DNA from: Mixophyes australis
Lineage: Eukaryota; Chordata; Amphibia; Anura; Limnodynastidae
DNA: 64,000 nt
NCBI GenBank assembly: GCA_036250195.1
Contig: JAVHZZ010000005.1
Coordinates: forward strand, 70,139,505 to 70,203,504
Reading direction: 5' to 3'
Shown piece after piece: positions 1 through 11,699 of this stretch; positions within the stretch are counted from its first letter, which is position 1, and the number at the start of each line of letters is the position of its first letter. The notes below the pieces were generated by a model. The model saw only the letters and a program-made list of their open reading frames with translations. It was not told the DNA's origin and did no database searches. The position numbers and the translations under genes were made by a program.

Positions 1-61
1 GCGCATCCGATAAGAGTCTGTCCCAGCGATGACTTTAGCAATAACTCTGGGATCTGACCAG

Positions 62-239
62 GGGGTATATTTACTAAACTGTGGGTTTGAAAAAGTGGAG
101 ATATTGCTTATAGCAACCAATTAGATTCAAGTTATCATTTTTTCTTTAGTTAACTCTTCAAAATGACAGCTTGAATCTGATTGGTTGCTATAGGCAACAT
201 CTCCACTTTTTCAAACCTGCAGTTTAGTAAATATACCAC
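62..239. mobile_element. Foldback MITE, family A copy 1 (PIF/Harbinger-like)
   Basis: The two halves are inverted copies: 'gtatatttactaaactg' on the left is matched by 'cagtttagtaaatata' on the right, and both arms carry the 'caaccaat..gattc' block. The trinucleotide CAG lies on both sides (59-61 and 240-242), giving a 3-bp target duplication. A 3-bp TSD of the CWG/TWA type and a terminus starting GGGG fit PIF/Harbinger MITEs. There is no ORF, so it must depend on a transposase made elsewhere. Other copies lie at 5399, 9562, 35075 and 42683. Confidence 0.8.
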
Positions 240-241
240 CA

Positions 242-727
242 GGATTCTTTAATGTGCATGCACGACCTAAGTTACTTTTCAATAATTTGAACGGAGGGGA
301 GAGCACGAAGACTGAGAGAGATCTGACGATCCTTCTCCTGCGGTGCTCTCACCATAAGGCAGAACACTGAGAATTATGGGGATTTGGGTTTAATGCGATA
401 CATAGCTTAATGCAGGAGATATCTATGATCTTCTGTCCATTTTTGGGGTGTAAATATATGCATTTCTGTTCTGCACAAGTGTACCAAAATTCATCTGTAA
501 TTCGATTTGCAGTTCTTTACATCTGGGAGAAAAATACGTGAAACTCTAAATAAGGCACAACATGTACTACACCAGTGGTAGGGGCTGAGAAACCATTACT
601 TTCAATATCTTCTCCCCTACATTATTTAGATTGCATAGAATTTTCTGTTTTGCTACAATTACATACTACTTAAATAATGTTGGTAAAAATTAGTAGCTAT
701 CGGTAAATTTGTAAAATATTTTAAAGT
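242..727. other. Unannotated spacer
   Basis: AT-rich unique-looking sequence between two MITEs. I see no ORF of note, no splice-flanked exon and no repeat. Confidence 0.5.
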
Positions 728-735
728 GTTGGCAA

Positions 736-882
736 CAGGCGCGGGCTGACGTCCGTCAGCCCGGGGGGCACACGCCGCATCACATTGATATTACTTCCGG
801 GGAGCGGGCGGCCCTAACAGCCGTGATTCTGAGCGGCCTGTGGGGACGATGCCCCCCTGCCCCCCGGCCCAGCCCGCCCCTG
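736..882. mobile_element. Short GC-rich hAT-type MITE with perfect 8-bp TSD
   Basis: A 147-bp GC-rich island in AT-rich DNA. The ends are inverted: it begins 'caggcgcgggctg' and ends 'cagcccgcccctg'. The octamer 'gttggcaa' occurs immediately on both sides (728-735 and 883-890) without mismatch. An 8-bp TSD and CAG..CTG termini are the signature of the hAT superfamily. It is far too short to encode transposase, so it is non-autonomous. The perfect TSD suggests fairly recent insertion. Confidence 0.85.
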
Positions 883-890
883 GTTGGCAA

Positions 891-1274
891 CCAGACCAGC
901 ACTTAGGGGGGGTTTCCAGTTGCCTGGAAACTCCCCTCCACAGTCCGAAACTTGCTATCTGTTTCCACCATTTAACAGCCAGTACAGCTCCCACAGTGGC
1001 AGTACTGACTTTACAGAGGAGCACTGTAGCTGCTTGTCTTTGCCTTCAAGCAGCCACAATACACATTAAGATGGCAGAAACGGAACTTCTGTGTATGCCC
1101 AGCTGCAACAGCTCCTACCATGGAACTGAAAAGGTCAGATTCTATGTGCGACTCCAGAGGTGGGTCACATTTTGGCAAATGGTGACTTATGTAGATATAT
1201 AGGTGGAAATGTGTAATTGAGCAAACATGTAGATATATATGTTTTTTAATTAATGTCTCATATACTTGCTCTAC

Positions 1275-1276
<2 letters not shown>
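891..1276. other. Unannotated spacer
   Basis: Mixed-composition sequence with a 120-codon open frame on the plus strand that also overlaps the preceding MITE. The frame has no recognisable domain and is regarded as chance. Nothing else was seen. Confidence 0.45.

Positions 1277-1334
<58 letters not shown>
1277..1334. repeat. (TA)n microsatellite
   Basis: Uninterrupted alternating TA for about 58 bases, probably polymorphic. Open frames reading Ile-Tyr repeats across it are artefacts. Confidence 0.97.
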
Positions 1335-1339
<5 letters not shown>

Positions 1340-2014
1340 ACCCTTATTGTATTGTGTGTGTATGTGTATGCTCTGATTCAAACTGACTTGGGCTGCAGAA
1401 CCTCAACAAAGAGGCAGGAACAAACAATAAATAAATCACAAGTGCTATAAGGATTCCATTTTACATTCATTCCACACAAACATTGTTCAATACATAAAGA
1501 TGTTATGAGCCCTATAAATCTCCTTGTTTTCTTCAAAATACATCAATCATGCGTTTGGTGGAGCAAACATAAAAGGGTAAATCATTGCCACTAAGACAGT
1601 AAGAAGGATGGCTGTCAGAAGCACAGAAATTTGAAGATAGTATTGACTAAGTGTTGACTGTCTTTTTAAATAATGTATTGTTTAGCACTTTACTTTTATT
1701 TTCTTATCTAGACATCACAATTGTATTTTATGTGATATTTAATCATTGTTGTTTTGCAGTTTATGCACTTAAGTTGTCCTATTGTCCTAAACTCTGACAA
1801 AAGCTGCTTTTATTTCTGCCACTAAAAGGACACACAGTAAAATTGTCTTTTAACCCAAAACATCTAACATTTCTTCCATAAATGCAATAATTTACAGTAT
1901 ATGCTATATCATATGAAGTCCTCTTTAACCTTCCACAAAATGAGCTGTGTTACTGGAGACCTTGAAACCTCCATTTAGTTATCCATTGGGCCACAGAGTC
2001 AGTTTGTACAGTAT
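1335..2014. other. Unannotated spacer
   Basis: AT-rich sequence with no recognisable gene or repeat. Confidence 0.5.
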
Positions 2015-2165
2015 AGGACCTCATTTAGAGTTGGACGCAAAGTTAATTTTAGACGCATCCAACAAAAAAACACTATCATGCATGTGCAGAAAGCACCAAA
2101 TCCGCCTGCATCTTGGACACTTGCGCCTTAAACAGACATTGCGTCCGACTCTAAATGAGGTCCTA
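2015..2165. mobile_element. Short MITE with long terminal inverted repeats
   Basis: The left end 'aggacctcatttagagttgg' is mirrored by 'ctctaaatgaggtcct' at the right end, and inner blocks 'ggacgcaa' and 'ttgcgtcc' extend the inverted repeat to about 25 bp. The flanks read TATA on both sides if the element is taken as GGACC..GGTCC, compatible with a TA-type target duplication. It has no coding capacity. The superfamily is not certain. Confidence 0.75.
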
Positions 2166-2253
2166 TATTTCTCAAGAGCACATTCTGCAAAGAGTGGAAA
2201 GGATACAGCAGACCTCTGTTGGAGCAAATAATTAGGTATTATGTTGAGCATCT

Positions 2254-2573
2254 GGGCCTGAATCATTAGGGAGAGCCAAGCAAAGAAAAGGAGTAACCTT
2301 ACACCTTGGCAAAACCATGTTGCATTGGAAGGGGAGGTAAATTTAAAATGTGGGGACATATTTATAATTGGGGTAGGGCATGTCCTAGATCAACTTTAAA
2401 TTTCAGTGTAAAAATAAAGCTATCAAGTATTTGTGTCCTACATGAAAAAACAGCCAATATTTAACTTATGTGCAAAATAATAAACTAATTTGCACCCCTT
2501 GCATTGTAACATGGTTTATCCAGGATCAAATTTACTACTTTTTTGCCTTGATCTCGCTTAATGACTGAGTCCC
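2254..2573. mobile_element. Foldback element, family B copy 1
   Basis: It begins 'gggcctgaatcattaggg', ends 'cgcttaatgactgagtccc', and is flanked by TCT on both sides (2251-2253, 2574-2576). Internal blocks such as 'accatgttgcattgga' and 'tgcattgtaacatggt' are inverted copies of each other, so the element can fold over most of its length. Three more copies (12978, 25497, 55974) have the same ends and each its own 3-bp TSD. It is non-coding. The superfamily is unresolved: the 3-bp TSD fits PIF/Harbinger-like or other 3-bp duplicators, but the targets TCT, ATT and TCA are not the usual TWA. Confidence 0.8.
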
Positions 2574-2576
2574 TCT

Positions 2577-5398
2577 GTGTACAAGTTGAAAGTTTGCTGG
2601 CTTTTACATGGAAGTTTGCAGAAACTTTAATCTTTCTCATCTTGTAAATGTATATTCATTAAATGAAAGTGATGAGCTACAATTGAAAATGACTATATTG
2701 CTAACTTATTTAGAGTGACACTTTTTTTTTAATTTATATTATACTTGAAACCTACTCCCTGACAGGTAACAGAAGAGGAGGTTCACTGCATAGAGAATTT
2801 AATTTAATTTAATTTAATGTGCATTGTTAGAACGATACACCTGCTTTGATGGGCAATGCAATGAGCTGCTTTGTTTGCAAGGAAGTGGCACCTTCCAATT
2901 GGTTGAATCTGTTTGACAAGATTAATATATTTTACACCTATACAGGAAGAAAACTGGTCTTTACTTTACATTTTCACATAAATTCTGACAGTAAGCTATC
3001 TTTTTACTATGAGAAATACAGCATTTTAATATCAGCAAGTTACAGGATCCCATGAAGTTTCTTCTATTCAAATCCATTATTTGCAAATCTAAAACTGATG
3101 TTGTAATGTTCAACTACATACTTGATTGGAAAAGAAATGGTCATTGATTTCTAAAAAAATCTTTAGAGATTTATGCAAATATTTATGCAAATATGCCTTT
3201 TAGTAAAAAACAAAAAAACAAAAAAAAAACAACTTTTTGCATTTCCCAAGGAATGAAAAATGCAATGTGAGGAAAGAAATGGTAATTATTGTAAGAAACT
3301 ATTTTAGTAACAGTTGTCATAGAAACAAAAATACATGAATTATGCAATCAGCCAGAAAGTTGATTTAAAGTGTCACTCCAAAATTTTACTTTAGAAATGA
3401 TTTCCAACAGGATGTTTTGTGCCTAATCTCACAAAGTATTACTTTATCTGTGAAGTCACAAAATCCTAGTGAATTCAGAAACTCATACCACTTATCTTTG
3501 AACGAATCCAACTGCTTTTGAGGTTTAGCTTGTTAGGTAATATTTCACTATTAATGTTGTCAATTTTTAGAAAACTACATTTATGGTCACTGATCTTGAA
3601 ACACATTCACAGACATTAACTTATACCCGAAGAGGATCAATGTGTATTGCAATGTACTACTTCTTTAAACATACCACCTACTACCACCTAAAAAGGGAGC
3701 AGAGCATTATGGCTCTACCCCCAACTTGTACCACAGGGGCTGCTTTGTGCACTCATTTTCCACTGGGCTCCATTGTGAGTCTCACAGCACCGGCTGAAAA
3801 CCTGGGCTGCGTGACATTTTTATGGGGATGAGCAGGAGGACCAATGAGAAGCCACAATCACTGATATTGCAGTTTCTCATTGGTCCTCCCACTCGCACCT
3901 CAATGTACAGCCAATCTGTACAGCAGACTTTGTGAAAAATAATATTTGTGTCATTCTCAAAACTTTTGCCCATGACTGTAGGAGCAGAGAGGAAGAAAGA
4001 TAGGAAAGATGACCATAAAATGTGTGTCCTTTTAGTTTTTGGCAACAGGGTGAGGCTGTTACAACTATTGAATTTAAAATAGGACAAAAGTTCATGAGTG
4101 TAAATTGCATTTCCAATCCTTTAAAGTGCAACTCTCAGGTCTTGTATACAAGGTGAAAATTTAAATTTCAGAGCTGTGATGGACCAAAAGCTTGATAAAG
4201 GTCAATCACAGGACTGAAAAGTCTATGAATTATCTGAGTCGTCATATTTATGCTTATTAGGGATAGAAGAGACATCAAGCCACCAGAAATATGACACCCA
4301 GGAAGCACTAGTTTATGAACGTACATTCATGTGTACTTTGTTAGAGATTTGGGAGAGTTCCCAGTGGTCTTATTAGAATCATAGTCTCTCTACCTGGTAA
4401 ACTGGAGTGTTGACCTCATGTTTCTTACAACTCAAATAAATGACTTCTGCAGCTTAGGGCAGAGTGATCTCATAGAGCGCGCTGTTTGTGTTCAGGAAGA
4501 GATCTGGTTTACAGAATTTTATTGATTGAACTTAATATTTTATTTTTTAATTAAACGGTCTTATAATGATATGAGGTTCTGCATCCAGAACAAAATTTCT
4601 TACTTTGGAATGAGTTTGAGGCAATGCTTTTAAAAATTATAAATTTTTAGTTTTAATTGAGGTTGTGATATAGTATGCAGCTGCAGTTATTAGGGATAAG
4701 CAAGCATGATAACCTTAAAAACTGTACTATGATTTCGTGGAAGCCTACAATCTAAATGTAATAGTGTTCCAGTGACTTCAAACTTCTTGATAATGCTGCA
4801 TACAAAAAGCTAGGTTGATGGTTCTCTAATCTACAACAATTACATGCCATTACATAGCCTTCTTTAATGCTTTCTGGAATTGTAATGTGCACCTTACTCG
4901 TTGATGTCAAAAGTCATGCTTTTACTAGTGTGTTTAATGCTAGTAAAAGCTTGCAAGCAGTTATGAGAATGGTACTTGTTCCAATGACCAATAGTTACTA
5001 ACATTTTTCAGGCAGGACACAGCTGCATTTTTTGGACACTGCCTGCTCTTTACTTATGTCCGTTATTTGCACTCCCCATCGACAACACCTACTACATTGC
5101 AAACAGTGTAACTAGTATTTTCCTAATATTGGTAGCTAGCCATCGAAGCACCATTGGGCTTTCAGTTCTAGAACTGAAAATTCAAACAGGGCTTCACTGT
5201 GCATGTACGCTATCCCACGCATATTCAGAAGTGCAGCACATGGACCTCAGGCGCAGATGGATCTGTATCACATGGGGTGCTCTGGTGGCAGTTACACCAC
5301 TGTATATAACTAATAACTATGTACATTGTAAGTGTGTTAATGACAACCTTACTTTATCTTGAACATTCTTTGCTCCACAGATATTGAAAAGAGACTAA
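2577..5398. other. Long AT-rich stretch without recognised gene
   Basis: It contains A- and T-runs, a short (TTTAA)n run near 2797-2818 and the hairpin annotated separately at 3835-3889. Short open frames are present but none shows a domain or plausible splice context. It is consistent with intron or intergenic DNA. Confidence 0.5.
3835..3889. repeat. Perfect 16-bp inverted repeat (hairpin)
   Basis: The arm 'ggaggaccaatgagaa' (3835-3850) is the exact reverse complement of 3874-3889, with a 23-base loop. Weaker complementarity continues outward, so this is probably the centre of a decayed foldback MITE. Confidence 0.75.
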
Positions 5399-5570
5399 GG
5401 GGTATAATTATTAAACTGCAGGTTTGAAAAGGTTTAATGTTGCTATAGCAACCAATCAGATTCTAGTTATCATTATTTAGCACATTCTACAAAATGACAG
5501 CTAGAATCTGATTGGTTGCTATAGGCAACATCTCCACTTTTTCAAACCCGCAGTTTATTAAATCTAGCCC
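5399..5570. mobile_element. Foldback MITE, family A copy 2
   Basis: Same architecture as 62-239: left end 'ggggtataattattaaactg', right end 'cagtttattaaatctagccc', inverted arms with the 'caaccaatcagattcta' block. Flanks are TAA and TGA, a possible mutated 3-bp TSD. Non-coding. Confidence 0.8.
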
Positions 5571-6298
5571 TGAGTCGTTTTAAGAGAGAACTTTAACACA
5601 AAATATTATTATTTTAAATATTTTTTACTTATGCTCCCATCAAAACATATGTGAAGGCTGTAAAAGAAAATACTTTCCAGAACTAATACTCTCTTTGAAG
5701 TGGTTCTCGACTAAAGGCATCCTGCATGTTTGCTTGTTTGTAATAATTAGAACCTACTGTCAGCTTACTTATATGTGGGCAGATTTAGTAAGCCACGCAA
5801 GCAGTTTCTTATTTGTGCTTTCTATGGAGCTAAACATACCAAAGCAGAAACAGAAATGCACAGACAGTAATTCTGTCTATTACAGACCTCAGAAACACAC
5901 GTAACAGAGGATTTTCTGGTTCACCAAATCCATGTATCAAGAAACTAGAAGTGTTGGAAGCTAGGAAAATATTAATATGGGATTACTGTCATTTTGCTTT
6001 GGGGTCAGGAGTTGGATTTCAGTGGTCAGTTAATATATCTGGTGAAAAAGTATTCTTTTGTAGAGAAATAACAAAGCATTGAGTTTTAAAAACTACATCC
6101 ATAATCATTCTCATGGACATAAATACAACCAAGCAAAAATATAGCAAAGATCACATTTCATTTATTTTTTCAGCAGGTGACTTAGCTTTTCCATTACATG
6201 ATTTGTTCTTTCTTACAATAATATCAATTTCTGAAAATACTTTTACAGTTCTAAGATCAGACATGAGCGATAGTTGTGAAACTTGTGTATACTCACCT
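5571..6298. other. Unannotated spacer
   Basis: AT-rich; small open frames of 69-88 codons lack any domain signature. Nothing supported. Confidence 0.45.
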
Positions 6299-6306
6299 TT
6301 GGACAG

Positions 6307-6697
6307 CAAGGCCACCTTAACAACAGTATGGGCCCCCGGGCACAGCAGTGCACCGGGGCCCCTATATATAAATATATAAGTTAAAAAAAAAAAAAAAAAG
6401 GATTATATATACTTACCTTTCAATCGCGATGCGTTGAATCCTCTTCTGTACTTCGTCGCTGTGCTCCTCCATGCTGTGCTCGCAGTGAATGTCGGGCGTG
6501 ATGGACATTCACTGCGAGCGCATCACGGAAGAGAGGACCAGGGAGTGAGCCGGATCGTCTCAGGTGACCGCAAAAGGTAAGTTTCTTTTTTTTTTTTTCC
6601 TTTACAGGATTTTTTTTACAGCAGACCTGCCAGGGCCCCCTTTCCCCCTGGGCCCCCGGGCACCTGCCCATCGTGCCCAATGGGAAAGACGGCCCTG
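6307..6697. mobile_element. hAT-type MITE with 8-bp TSD
   Basis: A 391-bp GC-rich insertion. It starts 'caaggccacctt', ends 'aaagacggccctg', and is flanked by 'ttggacag' (6299-6306) and 'ttggtcag' (6698-6705), a 7/8 match. Inside each end is a 'gggcccccgggcac' block. A central palindrome around 6480-6530 contains 'gaatgtcgggcgtgatgg'. The inner arms carry 'acttaccttt' (6411-6420) and its reverse complement 'aaaggtaagt' (6573-6582), so a consensus splice donor is present on each strand. It encodes no transposase. Confidence 0.8.
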
Positions 6698-6705
6698 TTG
6701 GTCAG

Positions 6706-7108
6706 AAAATGTTGTTATAATAGTAGCACATTTAGTAATCTGGATAAGATTTTATGCAGATCTATTTACTGTCATTTTCCATTACCAGAGATAAGCAAAA
6801 TTTTCAAAACTTTTACGTGGCTTACTCACCAAAAATGTGGCTGTGGAATTTTGCACATTTCTCAGGCAGAATTTGGCCTAAAGTACAAATATTTCCCTCT
6901 TTTACAACACAACACAATACAAAATGAATTGACTGTCATCGCCCCTATTTATACACTATAAATTCCATTAAATGAGAATTTACAAATACAGAGCACATTG
7001 GTCATTACATGGAATGGCAAGCAGAGGTACCACTGTAAGTTTGTACCTCTGTAACGGTCTGCAAACGGGCCTATATTACTGCAAAATTTGATTGTGCAAA
7101 CTTCACCT
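6706..7108. other. Unannotated spacer
   Basis: AT-rich; a short inverted pair 'gaggtac..gtacctc' near 7024-7051 is the only structure seen. Confidence 0.45.
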
Positions 7109-7116
7109 ATCTACAT

Positions 7117-7392
7117 CATACTTACCAACTTTATAATCTCCGATCCCGGGAGCCTGCGGGGGAGGTGGGTGTGAAGGGGGGCGGGGCTCCAAAATGCGCG
7201 TCATTTTGGACCCGGCCCCATGACGTAATGACGCAGACGCGTCATTTGACAGCGGTGGGTGAGGCCAAACGCCGCTATTCACCAGGAATCGCGGCGTTTG
7301 GGACCAAATTCTGCCACACTCTCCCGGGAGTCCGTGAGACTCTCGCAAAATGCGGGAGTCTCCCGGACATTCTGGGAGAGTTGGCAAGTATG
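7117..7392. mobile_element. hAT-type MITE, 'catacttgcc' family, perfect TSD
   Basis: It starts 'catacttaccaac', ends 'gttggcaagtatg', and has the octamer 'atctacat' duplicated exactly at 7109-7116 and 7393-7400. The GC-rich interior includes 'gggagtctcccggacatt', which recurs in the copies at 10468, 24268 and 55157. An 8-bp TSD places the family in hAT. Non-autonomous. Confidence 0.88.
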
Positions 7393-7400
7393 ATCTACAT

Positions 7401-8496
7401 CCACTAGCCAATAAACAGACTCTGTTTCTATCAGTTTTATTATATGGCAGGCCTTATATTTACTGTACATGTTTTATTTTGTTATGTTTTTTTGTCCAAA
7501 TAATGTTTGCATTACATAGAGATACATTGAGATAACCTAAATTATTTGTTCACTGTGATGAATTGTTATCTACTTCTGGAATCTCAAATTAAGTGATGGA
7601 ACAAAAAGCAGGATATTTGCTCATAGACACAATAAAAATGTGGCACTACAAAAAAATCTACAAAATATAAACCAGGTGGTTTATGGTTCCTGCTAAATTA
7701 AAGCAGTCCATTATTTGTACGTTACATGCAAAAATAGACAGTATTGTCACTGAATGCAAAAGAAAAAGCATTTGCACCACTTTGCAACATGGTTTGTCCA
7801 TATCCAAATTTGCACCTTTTACCTGGATTTGCTCGAAACCCTTAGGGCTTAATTCATTAAGGCACCCAAAATAAACGTAATGTGCATTTTTCTTCAACAT
7901 GCACTTGAAACGGGTATGCGCACGTCCATATTCAATAAGGAGTGGATGTGCAGATACGTCTGGTGATGAATATGGGTGTAGGTTTGCTCTGCTATACTAG
8001 ACAAGACAATGAAGGATACGTCCAATACAGAGGTGGAATACAAACTCACAAAAGAACGCACCAAAAAAATCCTATTCAATTAATGTCACCTATTAATAAT
8101 ATAGTCATTAATGACAAAACATGAAAAAAAATATGTTCATTTTTTTTTGTTCTTCCCATGAAAAACATATATTAGGATGTAATTAATGTCTATTATACAT
8201 ACAAAAATGTATTTTACGATTGCTCCTGATTGCAATGTGTTCTAGCATACATACTCAGCCATCATCACTGGCTATTGGCACTTACTAGACTAGACCTGTA
8301 GCTGGAGCAAGAGAAAAACAAGTAACTGAGAGATGCCCAGAGCTTGAATCGGACACTGCTGCATGCGCTCGAGCTTGGCATGCCCATACTGAAATCAGCC
8401 ATACGCCCCTTCCCCAACCTTTTCCTTCCCTGAAACCATAAGCTGTCGTAAGTGTCCTCTGCACTTCAAAATGAATTGAAAGTTGTTGCGTTCTGT
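7401..8496. other. Mostly unannotated, with a MITE fragment
   Basis: A stretch near 7849-8090 begins 'agggcttaattcattaagg', which resembles the end of foldback family B but has a different interior; it is probably a truncated or related element. The remainder is AT-rich with no recognised gene. Confidence 0.4.
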
Positions 8497-8504
8497 GCTG
8501 TATG

Positions 8505-8782
8505 CAGAGACGGATTTAGAACTCATGGGGCCCTAGGCAAGAAACAGGTTTGGGGCCCCCTCCCTGAAAAAATCCATAGCACTATAGTTTTTAGCATAAC
8601 ATATATCCCTATTCAGGGGCTGTCTGGCAGACTTTAGCCCAGGGGGGCAAGCAAATAGCACTGGCCCATAAGTAGCGGCCCATTTTTAAAGGTTGGTCTC
8701 ACCTCCGGCCCTGGGAGGGCCCTCTGGGGACCGCTGGGCCCTAGGCAATTGCCTAGGTTGCCTAGTGATAAATCCGGCCCTG
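8505..8782. mobile_element. hAT-type MITE with perfect 8-bp TSD
   Basis: Left end 'cagagacggattta', right end 'taaatccggccctg', flanked by 'gctgtatg' exactly repeated at 8497-8504 and 8783-8790. Internally 'ggggccctaggcaa' near the left end pairs with 'ttgcctaggttgcctag' near the right. It is 278 bp with no transposase. The intact TSD indicates moderate or young age. Confidence 0.88.
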
Positions 8783-8790
8783 GCTGTATG

Positions 8791-9561
8791 GTCTGGTTCT
8801 GGCCATGCGCAGAATAATTATGTGCATTATATGAAAAAATGTCAGCTATGCTGCTTAATGACTCAGTTCCTAAATGAGGCCCAGTGTCTGGAATTGTGTG
8901 TTTGACATTGAATTTAGTTTTATTATTGGCACTTAATTTAATAATATTTTTCTTCCCTTTAAAAACAATGACTAATGTGTCCTCCCTATCACCATATGAC
9001 AGTTTAATAATTACAAGTGACAAGGAACATGTATCTGTATATTGGATAAGGTTTTACATGTTGGCTTCCCGAAAAGAAAAAGCAATTGCTGCAGTCTCGG
9101 GTAGAGGAAGAATGTGACTCACTGACCAACATCATTATTCTGATGTAAAAGAATTGGTGAAAATCACACGTTCCATATGTGCACTATCCTATGGCAGCAA
9201 ATGCTTGAAATGTTTATTTTGATTTTGTTTTACTGGCAATTTAATAAAATGTACTTAAGGCCAATCATTTTTGGGTAATACATAAATCAAAGTGAACATG
9301 GTAACAGCTAAAGTAGTGTTTCTTCACTCCAGCCATTGGGTAGCCCCCAAAGTTCATGCTTTGAGGATTTCCCTCAATAGGAACATGTGGGATAATTACT
9401 GACCTAGCCAAATAGATTACATCACCTGTCCATCATTAAGGAAATCTCCAAAACATGACCTATTGTTTGAAATTGAGCCTGAAATTGAGAAACCCTGATC
9501 TAGAGGGGGCATGAAAATAAGAGGCTTATCGCCATATTTAGACCATTCTCTTAAACTCCTG
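8791..9561. other. Unannotated spacer
   Basis: AT-rich, no recognised gene or repeat. Confidence 0.45.
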
Positions 9562-9727
9562 TGGGTACATTTACTAACTACGCGTTTGAAAAAATGGAGA
9601 TGTTGCAACCAATCAGATTCTAGTTAGTATTTATTTAGTACATTCTACAAAATGACAGCTAGAATCTGTTTGGTTGCTATAGGCAACATCTCCACTTTTT
9701 CAAACCCGCAGTTTAGTAAATATACCC
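9562..9727. mobile_element. Foldback MITE, family A copy 3
   Basis: Left end 'gggtacatttactaacta', right end 'cagtttagtaaatatacccc', with inverted arms containing 'caaccaatcagattctag' and its mirror. Flanking trinucleotides CTG/ATG are not identical, so the TSD is decayed. Confidence 0.78.
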
Positions 9728-10199
9728 CATGTTGTGGTGAATGCTGTGTGGTGAAAACAATAAAGGGGAACAGGTGGCGCTCCAAGCCTTCACCTGTGGC
9801 CCCAATGGCCTTACTGCTTGTTTAAAATGCTGCTTATATGTAATTACAGATAGCTGTCTCTATCTTTGATTAAATCTATTGTTTTAGTTTATATCTGAGA
9901 TTAAGGGTAATGTGCAGCCCCTGAAGTATTTAGGGTAACTAGTGCGGCCCCTGAAGTGTATCAGGTTGCTCTTGACTGTCTTAGAATATGGTAGAAATAA
10001 ATTGTGGAGTTTTTTTAAGTGGAATGTAAAATATGTCTTTGTTATTTTGGCTGGAGAATGATAGGTGAGGTTTCAGAAATAAACTGTACACTTTCAGTAT
10101 CTGATAATTTGCTATAATTTCACAATTATTTCACGAGTAAAAATGGAATTACATTCTCAATGTGAAAAAAACAGAGAAAATGGTATATATAAACTGATA
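9728..10199. other. Unannotated spacer with a short duplication
   Basis: Around 9905-9970 a motif like 'gcggcccctgaagtgtatca' occurs twice with differences, suggesting a fragment of an old repeat. Otherwise nothing recognised. Confidence 0.35.
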
Positions 10200-10451
10200 G
10201 ATAGATCATACTTTCAAATAATAGTAAAAGGAAAGATAAGGTATTTAATTATAACATATAAGGTATTGTCATTTATAACAATCTAAGATCTATTTGCATT
10301 TGGACGTTTTTATATGTCATGTGAATAAGAACTTTGATATACATAGATGTTGTTTTTCATCATCCAGCATTGATACGTATGTATAAGAGGACAGCACCGT
10401 TATTGACCTTATCTTTCCTTTTACTATTATTTGAAATATGTATGATCTATC
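10200..10451. mobile_element. Foldback element with about 44-bp arms
   Basis: The left arm 10200-10243 and right arm 10406-10451 are inverted copies sharing 'ttcaaataatagtaaaagga' and 'aagataaggt', with a small indel near the ends. About 160 bp of unrelated sequence lies between them. Non-coding; the superfamily is not clear and a TSD could not be assigned. Confidence 0.7.
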
Positions 10452-10467
10452 GTATTTATAGATAGAT

Positions 10468-10677
10468 CATACTACTTGCCTACTCTCCCAGCATCCTCCA
10501 GGACTACAGTGGGGGTGGGGCTTCATGAATTAAGCCCCGCCTCCACTGTATAGTGCCGCAATTTTGGGCATTTGACAGATGTGGCATCACCATGCCCCCT
10601 AATACCCTCATACCCCTGTCACATGACCTTCCTTCCAGGATCTCCCGGAAGGGAGGTTGTAAAAGTTGGCAAATATG
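10468..10677. mobile_element. hAT-type MITE, 'catacttgcc' family, perfect TSD
   Basis: It begins 'catactacttgcctac' and ends 'gttggcaaatatg'. The octamer 'agatagat' is duplicated exactly at 10460-10467 and 10678-10685. The GC-rich interior with 'ctcccggaaggg' matches the 7117 copy in style. It lies 16 bp from the preceding foldback element. Confidence 0.85.
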
Positions 10678-10685
10678 AGATAGAT

Positions 10686-11464
10686 GTGTGCATGCATGTG
10701 TGTGTGCATTTAGTGAGAAGTCAGTATTGTGGTTGGAACTAAAATGACTGCATTAACTGTTTTGTAATATCATAGGAAATCACATAATATTTTAGATTTG
10801 GTCATATATAGTTGGAGATATGCATGGCTGTCTACAAAATATTTTCTCCATATGGCTGCACTGTAAATAATTTCCTAAAAACAATATAGTACAGTTTTAT
10901 ACACTAGACTGCCAAACATAATGCAGTTTAATAGGGAAACAGTTTACTGTGGAAGCCAAATGCAATTTAAAAATAAGCATTATCCAATGTAGTCTTGGCT
11001 ATGCCACTGACATATGTATCAAATACTCACCCCCTCAATAAAGCTATTGTTGGTGTTAAAATGTGTTAATCAGCCAACATTATTAAACATGCAATTAAAT
11101 GTTAAGATTGCATTGCTATTCTAATAATACAAGGGTAAAGCTCTGTCAATAACTTGTGATATTGATTATGTCACTGATTTTACTATGCAGAATGCTAAAA
11201 AAAAACTGACATACTTATTTTTAATTTAGTTAAATTAATATTTTAGAACATAAGCAATTTTGATTCCACTCTTTTCAACAGCAACATTCATGGCATGCTA
11301 AGTGAGAGAATATATAGGGTGACTGAGAGCTCAGATCTGACACCACTGTTTGGCGAGTAGCCTGCCACACTGAATACTTTTTATTGTATAACAGGTATTT
11401 CTGCTACCACTATTACAACAACTAATATTAATAAATTTGATAGTAATAAATTAATTTAATTTCG
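10686..11464. other. Unannotated spacer
   Basis: AT-rich; no gene or repeat recognised. Confidence 0.45.
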
Positions 11465-11575
11465 TATTATTATTATTAGTTGTATTTATTATTATTATTA
11501 TTATTTATATTATTATTATTTTTATTAATATTAATAGTAGTAGTAGTAGAGGTGGTAGTAGCAGTAGTAGCATTT
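11465..11575. repeat. (TTA)n / (TAG)n microsatellite
   Basis: Imperfect TTA trinucleotide run passing into TAG repeats near 11533-11551. Confidence 0.9.
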
Positions 11576-11699
11576 TGGACAAATTGTGGCTTATTTGCTT
11601 ACAGTAGCTCATATTTACAGACCACATAGGCAATTACAGAAACAATGTAAGTAGCTGCCATACAAATTGCCAAGCAATATATACATACAATTCTAACCA

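Noticed and set aside
840..1202. 120-codon plus-strand frame
   Set aside because: It begins inside the 147-bp hAT MITE and crosses its TSD; no domain.
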